From Planctomycetales bacterium (GTDB lineage Bacteria > Planctomycetota > Phycisphaerae > SM23-33), in contig DAOVLS010000080.1 in NCBI GenBank assembly GCA_030631125.1, positions 1 through 8,512 on the forward strand: a DNA stretch of 8,512 nt. The letters are read 5' to 3'. The translations under genes were made by a program, and so were the position numbers. The first letter of the stretch is position 1. Each line of letters starts with the position of its first letter. This document shows positions 1-7,097 of the stretch, piece by piece. The notes under the pieces were generated by a model that searched no databases, had not been told where the DNA came from, and was given only the letters and a program-made list of their open reading frames with translations.

Positions 1-10
1 AAAGCTCATT

Positions 11-98
11 CGTCCCTCCGGGACTGCGCCCGCTATCGTCGCCTTTTACCCAGCAGTGAACTGCTGGGCTATTATCAATCGTCCCGATGGGACTTTTT
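11..98. repeat. Composite palindromic repeat (REP-like), possible terminator at its right end
   Basis: Three short hairpins lie in a row. GTCCC-TCC-GGGAC is at 12-24, CCCAGCAG-TGAA-CTGCTGGG (8-bp perfect stem, tetraloop) at 49-68, and GTCCC-GAT-GGGAC at 81-93, followed by TTTTT at 94-98. The first and third are near-copies of one 15-base palindrome, CGTCCC-NNN-GGGACT. The pattern resembles dispersed palindromic intergenic repeats of planctomycete-type genomes, a recollection I cannot check here. The last hairpin plus T5 could also end transcription of a gene left of the window, but its stem is only 5 bp. Confidence 0.6.
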
Positions 99-140
99 CA
101 ACAACCCCACTGACTCCATTCCCTCTTTCCATTCACCCCG

Positions 141-169
141 TTGACAGAAATGGCTCATCGGAAGATAAT
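141..169 (+). promoter_or_regulatory. Sigma70-type promoter of the protease/FGE-like gene
   Basis: A perfect -35 hexamer TTGACA (141-146) is followed by a 17-base spacer and the -10 hexamer GATAAT (164-169), five of six matches to TATAAT. Transcription would start near 176, giving a leader of about 32 bases to the ATG at 208. A purine-rich ribosome binding site, GAGGAAAGG, lies at 193-201, six bases before that ATG. This is the best promoter match I found in the window. Confidence 0.72.
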
Positions 170-207
170 GTCATCATCGGCGCATATTGTCCGAGGAAAG
201 GGGCTTG

Positions 208-2343
208 ATGATGAAGAATTATCTGACCATCAGTTTATTAGTATTAGGACTGTCGGAGCTGGGTGTTCTTGCCGCTGCCGAAAAAGAACCTGCGTCCAAA
301 CCTGCCGTGATGTCACCGGAGGAGTTATTCGCCAAGACATCCCCCGCCGTCGTTCGCGTCGTGGTTCGGGACAAGGATTCCAAGGTAATCAGTTTCGGTT
401 CGGGCTTCTTTATTTCGGCTGACGGCTTGCTCATTACGAACTACCACGTAATAAAGGACGCCAAGTTTGCAAGTGTCCTGCTCAGCAATAACGCAACCTT
501 ATTTGTTGACGGCGTTGCCGCCACCGATGCCAAGGCGGACCTGGCGCTGCTTAAGGTCAACGGAAAAGACCTTCCTCATCTCACTATCGCCGGGGAAAAG
601 CCCCCGAAGGTCGGCGCGAAGGTTTATGCCATCGGTAACCCACAGGGGTTAACGAACACGCTCAGCGAGGGAATGGTCAGTGGACTGAGGAAGATCAAGG
701 ACGGTCTATCGCTTATACAGACGACCGCACCGATAAGCAAAGGCTCAAGCGGCGGACCTCTGCTTACGCTGAACGGCAAGGTCGTCGGCGTTACCAGCGC
801 TTACCTTGCCGGCGGGCAGAATCTCAACTTTGCAGTTCCGGCCGAAAAAATCGCTGCGCTTCTGAAAAAACGCGGAAAACTCCAGACGCTCGCCAGCGCA
901 GGAGGCGGGCGGCTCGAACCATCGGGCACGGATGCCCTAGCCGCACGGGTACTCCAGCTCCAAACCATTGCCGCCGAGCTAGCCAAGGCCCGCAAGATCA
1001 TGACCGACGCGAACCCACGCATCGCGTCCCTCAAGGAGAAAATCGACGAGCGCGCCGCGCCACTGATCAAGGACCTTCGCGCCAAGATCGACGACCTTAA
1101 GGCCGCCAAAGCCAAGCTTCCAGCCGACTACAAGGAAACCCACCCCCAGCACCTGGCGCTTACCCAGCAGATCGCCGGGTACGAAATGGCGCTGAACATG
1201 GAGCCGCTGGTCTGGTTCGGTGATCTCGCCAAGACGCTCACGCTCAACTTGGGTGGCAACGCCACGCTCAAGCTCGCACTCATTCCGGCGGGGCGATTCC
1301 AAATGGGCAGTCCGGCCCAGGAACAGACCGATATCATAGCGGCCTTCAAAGGAACAGGGCACTCCCCTGGCGTGAGCAAAGAGGGTCCGCAGCACGAGGT
1401 GACGATAAGCAAGGCGTTCTACATGGGCGTGTATGCGGTCACGCAGGAACAGTACGCGGCCATCGCCGGGACCAACCCAAGTTACTTCAAGGGCAAGACC
1501 AATCCGGTGGAGAAGGTTTCGTGGGATGACGCGACGGACTTCTGTAAGAAACTGTCGAAGAAGACCAACAAGACAGTACGCCTGCCAACCGAGGCACAGT
1601 GGGAACACGCCTGCCGTGCCGGGAGCAAGACCCGCTTCTACTACGGCGACGATGAAGACTACTCCAAGTTGGTCGATTACGCCTGGTATGATAGGAACAG
1701 CGACAAGAAGGTGCATCCTGTCGGCCAGAAGAAGCCCAATGCGTGGGGGTTGTACGACATGCACGGCAACGTCTTTCAGTGGTGCGCGGACTGGTGGGCC
1801 GATTACCCAAAGGTGGCGAAGGCCGACCCCAGTGGCTCTCCGTCTGGCAGCTATCGGGTCATACGCGGCGGTGCTTACGTATACGGTCCGGTTAATTGCC
1901 GGTCCGCGAGCCGCAACTGCCGCTCTCCTCAGAGAGGCAAGTCCAGCTACGTAGGATTCCGTGTTGTGATTGAGCTGCGGGAGAACAGGGACACAACACC
2001 GGCCACTTCGAATCCTGCAGTGCCTGTACTCAAGGCAACTCTCACACAGGAACAGGAAGGCGAGTATGTGAAACTTATGAATGCGGGGCTGGCGGCTCTC
2101 ATCCGCGAACAATGGCGGCTTGCCCGCGAGCAATTCGAGAAAGCCCGGAAGATCCGGGTGACCGACGAGGTTAGGCAAGCGATCTCTGAAACCCATTACC
2201 GAGAGAACTTTGCGCGAGGCAAAGAGGCATTTGAACAAGGCGACTTCCGCATTGCCTCCGCCTACCTGAACCTCGCGAAGAGCCACAAAGACACGCCCGA
2301 GGTTCGTTCACTGATCGCCCAAGCCCGGGAGAAACTGCGATAG
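208..2343 (+). CDS. Exported trypsin-like (HtrA-type) serine protease fused to an FGE/SUMF1-like domain, with a C-terminal helical-repeat tail
   Basis: The start is ATG 208, which has GAGGAAAGG six bases upstream. A TTG at 187 would add 7 residues but lies within the likely leader. The product is 711 aa. Residues 1-23 form a signal peptide with a short basic start, a hydrophobic core and an Ala-rich end. Residues 37-225 are a trypsin-like domain with the catalytic triad visible: His80 in TNYHVI, Asp111 in DAKADLALL and Ser181 in GSSGGP. No PDZ domain follows, unlike classical DegP/HtrA. Residues 240-330 are charged, helical and probably coiled coil. Residues 357-589 are an FGE-sulfatase/SUMF1-like domain, with FQMGS, NPVEKVSWDDA, RLPTEAQWEHACRAG, GLYDMHGNVFQW, RVIRGGAY and VGFRVV. 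By eye, the first catalytic Cys of true FGE is Tyr559 here and only Cys564 remains, so oxidase activity is unlikely. Residues 610-711 look like TPR-type helices. The protein is likely an envelope protease with a binding module; its substrate is unknown. Confidence 0.9.
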   Translation: MMKNYLTISLLVLGLSELGVLAAAEKEPASKPAVMSPEELFAKTSPAVVRVVVRDKDSKVISFGSGFFISADGLLITNYHVIKDAKFASVLLSNNATLFVDGVAATDAKADLALLKVNGKDLPHLTIAGEKPPKVGAKVYAIGNPQGLTNTLSEGMVSGLRKIKDGLSLIQTTAPISKGSSGGPLLTLNGKVVGVTSAYLAGGQNLNFAVPAEKIAALLKKRGKLQTLASAGGGRLEPSGTDALAARVLQLQTIAAELAKARKIMTDANPRIASLKEKIDERAAPLIKDLRAKIDDLKAAKAKLPADYKETHPQHLALTQQIAGYEMALNMEPLVWFGDLAKTLTLNLGGNATLKLALIPAGRFQMGSPAQEQTDIIAAFKGTGHSPGVSKEGPQHEVTISKAFYMGVYAVTQEQYAAIAGTNPSYFKGKTNPVEKVSWDDATDFCKKLSKKTNKTVRLPTEAQWEHACRAGSKTRFYYGDDEDYSKLVDYAWYDRNSDKKVHPVGQKKPNAWGLYDMHGNVFQWCADWWADYPKVAKADPSGSPSGSYRVIRGGAYVYGPVNCRSASRNCRSPQRGKSSYVGFRVVIELRENRDTTPATSNPAVPVLKATLTQEQEGEYVKLMNAGLAALIREQWRLAREQFEKARKIRVTDEVRQAISETHYRENFARGKEAFEQGDFRIASAYLNLAKSHKDTPEVRSLIAQAREKLR

Positions 2344-2425
2344 CGAGGGTCGGAACGGTTGCGAATGGGATGAAGATGAGGCGCAATCCCAACACCAACG
2401 CGAGCTACGGGAAATCCAAGAGGAT

Positions 2426-3238
2426 TTGTCACCGCTTCGTGAGATGGAAGAACATGTAGGAGTAAGGCCAATAAAGGACAAGGGACATTACGAGTATCCG
2501 GCGTGGTGCAAGATGGAAACCGCACTCGATGAGTACCAGCAGGGCCGAACGGCGTATCTTGCGGAGCAAGCGAGGAATCTGGGGCCCCAAGCCGAAAGGC
2601 AGTTGCAGCAGTGGAATGAGGCGGCCGATGCGCTAGTCAAAGGGGTGCAGGATCTCGCCGGAGTTGACGTGGTGGACTGCTTGCTAACCATCCGGACCGC
2701 CCAACAATCCAATCCGGGACCATCCGAACTCTTGGACGAGCACGTCTGCATAACGTTCGGATGGGAAGTCATGGGAATGCTTTTTGCAGCCCGTGAGCGG
2801 TTTTGGGAGCTCCTGGACTCAGTCAAGGATCGAAGGCCAAGCCCTCATGCAAAGGCTTTCCTGGAGCGGGTGGGAAGATGTTACTTGTTTGGTTTTGATG
2901 CCGAATGCATCGTGATGTGCCGTGCTGTGCTTGATCGGGAATTTAAAGCCGAAATTGAAGACGGCGATGTTGTGGCGTGGTGGAAGACGACGAAGAACGG
3001 GCGCAAGGGTAAAAGCCCGCCACTGAACTTGTATGGCAGAATTCAAGCGGCCCATTATTCCCGCCGAATCGGCAAGGACATAAAGGGCACTGCGGACAAG
3101 GTACGAAAGGACGGCAACGATGCCGTCCACAAGAGCCCTTCGAACGCGGATGCTCTGCCCTACATTCAGAAGACGGTTCAGGTCCTAGACGCGCTTGATG
3201 AAACGAAACGAGGTACGGGAGACACAGGGAGAGATTGA
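2426..3238 (+). CDS. DUF4145-like (HEPN-type helical) cytoplasmic protein, start uncertain
   Basis: The product is 270 aa with no signal peptide or membrane segment. Residues 1-75 are charged and helical. Residues 143-257 resemble DUF4145: a helix pair with RCYLFGFDAECIVMCRAVLD (Arg166 in the second helix), then LYGRI, and the ending VRKDGNDAVHKS with a GN-x-x-VH signature at 230-235, then a helix IQKTVQVLDAL. As I recall, DUF4145 belongs to the HEPN-like group and occurs alone or beside restriction and other nucleic-acid-linked genes; nuclease activity is not shown here. The start is doubtful. TTG 2426 has AAGAGGA only one base upstream, while ATG 2444 has no good site. The same frame is open back to the stop at 2312-2314 without an ATG, GTG or TTG. 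It follows the protease gene by 82 bases in the same direction with no clear promoter, so co-transcription is plausible. Its base composition looks less GC-rich than pgi. Confidence 0.68.
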   Translation: MSPLREMEEHVGVRPIKDKGHYEYPAWCKMETALDEYQQGRTAYLAEQARNLGPQAERQLQQWNEAADALVKGVQDLAGVDVVDCLLTIRTAQQSNPGPSELLDEHVCITFGWEVMGMLFAARERFWELLDSVKDRRPSPHAKAFLERVGRCYLFGFDAECIVMCRAVLDREFKAEIEDGDVVAWWKTTKNGRKGKSPPLNLYGRIQAAHYSRRIGKDIKGTADKVRKDGNDAVHKSPSNADALPYIQKTVQVLDALDETKRGTGDTGRD

Positions 3239-3243
3239 GGCAG

Positions 3244-3322
3244 GTGGCGTGGTCGCGGTGTTTGCGATCACGTTTGCATCGAGTCGGCTTTAGCGTGGCC
3301 GCAAACACCGCGGTCGCGGCAC
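3244..3322. terminator. Long-stem hairpin between convergent genes (bidirectional terminator or REP-like repeat)
   Basis: The arm CGCGGTGTTTGCG (3254-3266) is perfectly complementary to CGCAAACACCGCG (3300-3312). The pairing extends outward from 3244 to 3322 with G-U wobbles and a single G-G mismatch, giving a stem of about 23 bp around a 33-base loop. It sits between the stop of the DUF4145-like gene (3238) and the 3' end of the convergent prsW-like gene (3331), the usual place for a shared terminator. There is no run of T after either arm, so rho-independent termination is not certain, and a dispersed palindromic repeat is an equal alternative. Confidence 0.55.
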
Positions 3323-3330
3323 CCTCCCGA

Positions 3331-3975
3331 TTAATCGAAAGTCAGCACGCCGGCTTTTGCGAGTATCATTACGGTGGCGTTGTACAGGCCGTGCAGCACG
3401 GAGGCCAAAATGTAATATCTCATCAACCCCTTAATCCTGAACCTGATGCCCTCCCGTTTCATCCGCAGCCACATTTTCGCCAGCCCAATCCCGAAAATTA
3501 CCGAAGCCGACACGTGCATGAGCGTACAGACGATGTATCGCCACAACATGTATCCCAGCCCGCCTTCGGGGTTGGCCAAATGGATAAACATTATGTTCTC
3601 AAGCGTGGCGAACATCAGCGCCCCCAACACCGCCATTACTATTATCTGCTTTGGGCCGCTGAGCCAGCCGAAGCGCTTCTCCATCACGAACATGACGCCG
3701 ATGGGCTTGAGGACTTCCTCCACAAGCGGAGCCACCAGTACCGCCGTCAGCCAAAGCGGCAAGCCGGCCTGCAATTCATGCATCATCGCCGCCGGTATCC
3801 CGACCACTCCGCCGACCAGGGCCGCCAGGTACACCAAGGCCACAGGCCTGCGCGGTTCGTTTGCAGCCACATGAAGTCGGGCAGGCTCGAACCGGTACTC
3901 AGCCGGCAGGCGCGCCTCCGGGCCGGGCTGGCTATCCCGACCGTCTGAATTGTCGATTCCGTCAGGCGACATCAT
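3331..3975 (-). CDS. PrsW-family intramembrane metalloprotease
   Basis: The product is 214 aa, similar in size to Bacillus PrsW. A hydrophilic N-terminus (1-43) precedes several membrane segments, roughly 44-66, 72-96, 108-131, 145-168 and 185-207. The family motifs appear in order: APLVEEVLKP (Glu86-Glu87), FATLENIMF (Glu126-Asn127), LMHVSASVIFGIG (His154) and LHGLYN (His195). These match the conserved Glu/His positions of PrsW peptidases (PF13367, MEROPS M82). In Bacillus subtilis, PrsW makes the first cut in the anti-sigma factor RsiW. No anti-sigma or sigma gene lies in this window, so the substrate cannot be read from context. The start is the first of two adjacent ATGs (3975-3973 and 3972-3970), with only a weak GTAACGAG upstream. 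The gene diverges from pgi with 135 bases between the two starts. Confidence 0.85.
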   Translation of the reverse strand: MMSPDGIDNSDGRDSQPGPEARLPAEYRFEPARLHVAANEPRRPVALVYLAALVGGVVGIPAAMMHELQAGLPLWLTAVLVAPLVEEVLKPIGVMFVMEKRFGWLSGPKQIIVMAVLGALMFATLENIMFIHLANPEGGLGYMLWRYIVCTLMHVSASVIFGIGLAKMWLRMKREGIRFRIKGLMRYYILASVLHGLYNATVMILAKAGVLTFD

Positions 3976-4059
3976 CTCGTTACGCCATTACAATACCAAA
4001 GCCCCCCCGCCCGGTCGATAAACATCCGAAAAACGCCGCGGCAAAGGCCGTCTCCCGAC

Positions 4060-4088
4060 TTGCCTGGAACGAAGCCGGCGTCTATGCT
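4060..4088 (+). promoter_or_regulatory. Candidate promoter of pgi
   Basis: TTGCCT (4060-4065) and TATGCT (4083-4088) are separated by exactly 17 bases; each matches the sigma70 consensus at four of six positions. Transcription would start near 4095, leaving a leader of about 16 bases that just includes the ribosome binding site AAGGAA (4098-4103). The spacing is good but the hexamers are mediocre, so this is a weak call. Confidence 0.3.
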
Positions 4089-4110
4089 GTTACGCAAAAG
4101 GAAAACAACA

Positions 4111-5511
4111 ATGATCCAACTCTACTGGAAGAATGCAACCGCCGAGGTCATCGGCGCTGAGCATGGGATTTCGCCCGACGAGATGGCCCCGGCGATCGAG
4201 AAGGTCGCCGCCGCTCACAGGGCCGTCGTCGAGCAGTGGGACGCGGGCAATCTGGGCTATGCGAAACTGCCCACTCGGCGCGACTACCGCGATGAAGTTA
4301 CCCAACTCGTCAGCCGCTATCGTGGGAAAGTAACCGACCTTGTGGTCCTCGGCATCGGCGGGTCGGCGCTGGGCAATATCGCACTTCAGACGGCGCTGAA
4401 CCCGGTTACATACAACCTTTTGAGCGACGCGAAGCGCGGCGGTCCGCGGCTGTTCGTGCTGGACAACGCCGACCCCGCCCTTATCGGCGATACGCTGGAC
4501 CTGCTCGGCCGGAGGTTGAAGAAGACTTTGTTCAACGTGATCTCCAAAAGCGGCGGGACGGCGGAAACAGCCGCGGCGTTCATGGTCGTCCGCGAGATGC
4601 TGCGTAAGCGCCTGGGCGACGGCTTCGCCGACCACATCGTCGCGACGACCGATCCGGCCGCCGGAATCCTGCACGACATCGCCGCCGAGGACGCTTGCGC
4701 GACGCTGCCGGTACCGGGCGACGTCGGCGGGCGGTTCAGCGTACTTTCGCCGGTCGGACTGTTCAGCGCGGCGATGTGCGGCATCGACATCGACGCGCTG
4801 CTGGCGGGGGCAGCCGAGATGGCAGGGAAAATAAAGTCCGCCCCGCCGGCGCAAAACCCCGCCTGCATCCTGGCGGCAGTCAAGTACCTGATGTACGCCG
4901 AGAAGTCCAAACCCATCCACGTGATGATGCCATATTCGAACCGCCTGACCGGCCTGGCTGACTGGTATAAGCAACTCTGGGCCGAATCGCTCGGAAAGGA
5001 ATACGACCGCGCCGGGCAAAAAGTTTTCGTCGGACCGACGCCCGCCGCAGCCCTCGGCGCGACCGACCAGCACAGCCAGATTCAACTCTACCGCGAAGGC
5101 CCGAACGACAAGTTAATCGTCTTCCTTGAAGTCGGGAAGCATCCGCGCGAGGTCCGCATCCCGGACGTCTTCGGCAACGTCGGAAAACTCGCGTACCTGC
5201 GAAAGGTCAAAATCTCGAAACTGCTGAACGCCGAGAAGCAGGCCACCGAATACGCCCTGGCCCGGTCGCATCGCCCAAGCGTTACGATCCGCTTCGACGC
5301 CGTTACGCCGGAGGCGGTCGGGCAGTTCATTTTCCTTTACGAGTTCACCACCAGCCTGACCGGCGAAATGCTGGACATCAACGCCTACGATCAGCCTGCG
5401 GTCGAACTTGGCAAGGAAGCGACCTTCGCATTGCTAAGCAAGGACGATTCAGCCCCAATGGCCGAGGAAATCCGCAGATTTGCGAAACGGGATAAGAAGT
5501 ACCTGCTCTGA
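4111..5511 (+). CDS. pgi: Glucose-6-phosphate isomerase
   Basis: It interconverts glucose 6-phosphate and fructose 6-phosphate in the cytoplasm (glycolysis and gluconeogenesis). The product is 466 aa, close to the short bacterial GPIs (about 450 aa) rather than the 550-aa enterobacterial and animal form. Visible features in order are GIGGSALGN (81-89), the sugar-phosphate-binding loop SKSGGTAET (145-153), the family signature around DVGGRFSVLSPVG (204-216), AESLGKEY with probable catalytic Glu292, DQHSQIQLY with His321, and the C-terminal signature YDQPAVELGK with Lys435. These cover the expected active-site positions, so the enzyme looks intact. ATG 4111 is chosen because AAGGAA lies seven bases upstream; an in-frame TTG at 4060 would add 17 atypical residues and overlaps the likely promoter. 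The gene stands alone, divergent from the PrsW-family gene and convergent with the coiled-coil gene. Confidence 0.96.
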   Translation: MIQLYWKNATAEVIGAEHGISPDEMAPAIEKVAAAHRAVVEQWDAGNLGYAKLPTRRDYRDEVTQLVSRYRGKVTDLVVLGIGGSALGNIALQTALNPVTYNLLSDAKRGGPRLFVLDNADPALIGDTLDLLGRRLKKTLFNVISKSGGTAETAAAFMVVREMLRKRLGDGFADHIVATTDPAAGILHDIAAEDACATLPVPGDVGGRFSVLSPVGLFSAAMCGIDIDALLAGAAEMAGKIKSAPPAQNPACILAAVKYLMYAEKSKPIHVMMPYSNRLTGLADWYKQLWAESLGKEYDRAGQKVFVGPTPAAALGATDQHSQIQLYREGPNDKLIVFLEVGKHPREVRIPDVFGNVGKLAYLRKVKISKLLNAEKQATEYALARSHRPSVTIRFDAVTPEAVGQFIFLYEFTTSLTGEMLDINAYDQPAVELGKEATFALLSKDDSAPMAEEIRRFAKRDKKYLL

Positions 5512-5537
5512 ATTGCAAAATAATCACGCCGGCAGGC

Positions 5538-5569
5538 CTCCGGGGCCGATTGATTTACCGGCTCCGGAG
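5538..5569. terminator. Hairpin between pgi and the convergent coiled-coil gene
   Basis: CTCCGGGGCCG (5538-5548) pairs with CGGCTCCGGAG (5559-5569) over 11 bp, with one G-U wobble, around a 10-base AT-rich loop. It lies 27 bases after the pgi stop and 46 bases beyond the stop of the opposing gene, a good position for a bidirectional terminator. No T-run follows on either side, so the mechanism is uncertain. Confidence 0.5.
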
Positions 5570-5614
5570 TCCCGCGGCATGCCACCCCTCCCGCTGGTGT
5601 TTTGTGTCTTCGGC

Positions 5615-7054
5615 TCAATCGCACGATGCGAAGATCGTGCATTCAGCCGATCCTATCTTCTGGTCCCTTCCGAAGAGCGTAACGACGACATATCGCCGTT
5701 CGTCGGTTTTGCTTCCGTCGGATTCGGTCCATGTGCAGTCCACCCACGCGCGAACCGTAGCCGAACCGGCCGATGCGTTGGCGGGGCCTATCCAGGTCCC
5801 TACCGACTCCAGCGGCGCCATTTTCCATTGGGCGAGTTTGCCCCCGTCGTCGCGTGCCTTCCGGTCCGCCTCTTCGGCGAGGCGTCTGCCCACCACATCG
5901 ACCGCCCGTTTATAGGCATTGCGGGCGGCGGCGGCATTTGCCTGAACGGCCCGGCCTGCGGATTTGTAAGCGGCGGTGCGATGGCGAACGAGTTCGCAGC
6001 AGAGGCCCCCGTCGGCATCCAGACCGGCGAACTGCGTAACCACCCCATCGACCACAGTAACCGAAACCTGCCTCGCCCATGCGCCGACGGTCCAGCAGGC
6101 CTGGAATTGTCCGCCCGTTCCCGCCACATGCTCGGGCCGACCGAACATCTCAACTAAATCGGCATAATAAACCCGCTGACCGCTCCCAACGCGCCACTGC
6201 CCGGCAGGGCGGACCGCCGTCGGGTGAACCACCTCCGCAGACTCCAGCGCCGCGCGATTCGCCGATTCACCGTCGATCTGGGTAACAAGCCCGTCCGTAG
6301 ATCGAGCGGTATGGCTGTCGGACCACTTCATCTCGACGTGGTCGAGTTTCTGGAACGTCAGCGACGGATAGCCCATCCGGCGGATAAGTTCGCCGACAGT
6401 AATGGGCATCTCCGAAGCGCCTTGCGTCGTCGGTGCGGTCCGGTCAGGCTGCTGCTTGCCCAGGTCCAGCACTGTGATAAACCGTTTCAGTTCAGCCGAC
6501 GTCTGCTGCTGCGAGGTCATCGCGGCGGCCAGTTCGGCCCGGTCGGTCTGAAGGACATTGTTGGCCTTATCGAGTTTCTGCTTCTGGGCCATTACAGTCG
6601 ACAGTCTGGTCGTGAGCGTTTCGACCCAGGTGCGGGCCTTATCCGCCTGGACCTGGCTGTCGGCGGCGAGTTGCTTCGCCTCGGTCAGCGACTTGATGCT
6701 GTCGGCCTTTGTCTGGTCAAGTTTCGCGTTCAACTGTGCGATAAACTTTTCGGCAGTGGCGACCTTGACCTTTTCGGTCTCGGCGGCCTCGGCGGCGGCA
6801 GCGGCTTGTTCGACGGCAGACGCCAGGTCGGCCTTTGTCGCAGACAGTTGCTTATCCAATTTTTTCTGCCCGGCAACGGCCTTGGCGAGGTCGTAGCGAA
6901 TACCGTCCAGGTTTTGGGCGGTTTCCTGCAAAGCGCTCTGCGCGCTGCGCGGGGTGATGAAATACCCCGCTGCGCCGAAGACAACCGCAACCGCGATTGC
7001 CGGCACAACGGTCTTCATCCACGATGGTATGCGTTTTTTCGGTTTGCTGTCCAT
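5615..7054 (-). CDS. Membrane-anchored coiled-coil protein with duplicated BamE-like modules, function unknown
   Basis: The product is 479 aa. A short basic N-terminus (MDSKPKKRIPSWMK) precedes one membrane helix at about 15-33, so most of the protein should lie outside the membrane. Residues 40-195 are Ala/Lys/Glu/Gln-rich and almost proline-free, a long coiled coil. Two related modules follow: 221-262 (GELIRRMGYP ... W ... DGLVTQIDG) and 298-344 (ADLVEMFGRP ... W ... VDGVVTQFAG). Their shared order, a hydrophobic helix with G-x-P then W then a strand turn DG-[LV]-VTQ, recalls the small BamE/SmpA fold, but this is only resemblance. A second helical stretch (360-400) leads to a beta-rich end (415-479) with three Cys. 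ATG 7054 has GGAG ten bases upstream. The gene diverges from hflX across 328 non-coding bases and converges on pgi. I do not recognise the family; scaffolding or envelope spacing is a guess. Confidence 0.75.
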   Translation of the reverse strand: MDSKPKKRIPSWMKTVVPAIAVAVVFGAAGYFITPRSAQSALQETAQNLDGIRYDLAKAVAGQKKLDKQLSATKADLASAVEQAAAAAEAAETEKVKVATAEKFIAQLNAKLDQTKADSIKSLTEAKQLAADSQVQADKARTWVETLTTRLSTVMAQKQKLDKANNVLQTDRAELAAAMTSQQQTSAELKRFITVLDLGKQQPDRTAPTTQGASEMPITVGELIRRMGYPSLTFQKLDHVEMKWSDSHTARSTDGLVTQIDGESANRAALESAEVVHPTAVRPAGQWRVGSGQRVYYADLVEMFGRPEHVAGTGGQFQACWTVGAWARQVSVTVVDGVVTQFAGLDADGGLCCELVRHRTAAYKSAGRAVQANAAAARNAYKRAVDVVGRRLAEEADRKARDDGGKLAQWKMAPLESVGTWIGPANASAGSATVRAWVDCTWTESDGSKTDERRYVVVTLFGRDQKIGSAECTIFASCD

Positions 7055-7097
7055 TTTCTCATATCTCCAATTTTACATCGACCCACTGAAAATACCC

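Noticed and set aside
1858..1974. Possible variable region of a diversity-generating retroelement in the FGE-like domain
   Set aside because: FGE-like C-type-lectin folds are frequent targets, but there is no reverse transcriptase and I noticed no template repeat in the window, and AAY codons are not enriched.
979..2286. Long open frame on the minus strand (435 codons) opposite the protease/FGE-like gene
   Set aside because: The translation has no recognisable motif and looks like a codon-bias shadow; the plus strand carries complete protease and FGE-like motifs over the same bases.
2370..2459. Small frame of 29 residues starting ATGAAGATG between the first two genes
   Set aside because: It has no ribosome binding site and no recognisable product, and it overlaps the start of the DUF4145-like gene.
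4002..4008. Run of seven C just upstream of the prsW-like gene as a phase-variation tract
   Set aside because: It is short, lies 27 bases outside the coding region, and is not placed between recognisable promoter elements.
4090..5085. Open frame of 331 codons on the minus strand opposite pgi
   Set aside because: It is a shadow of pgi, whose active-site motifs are all intact.
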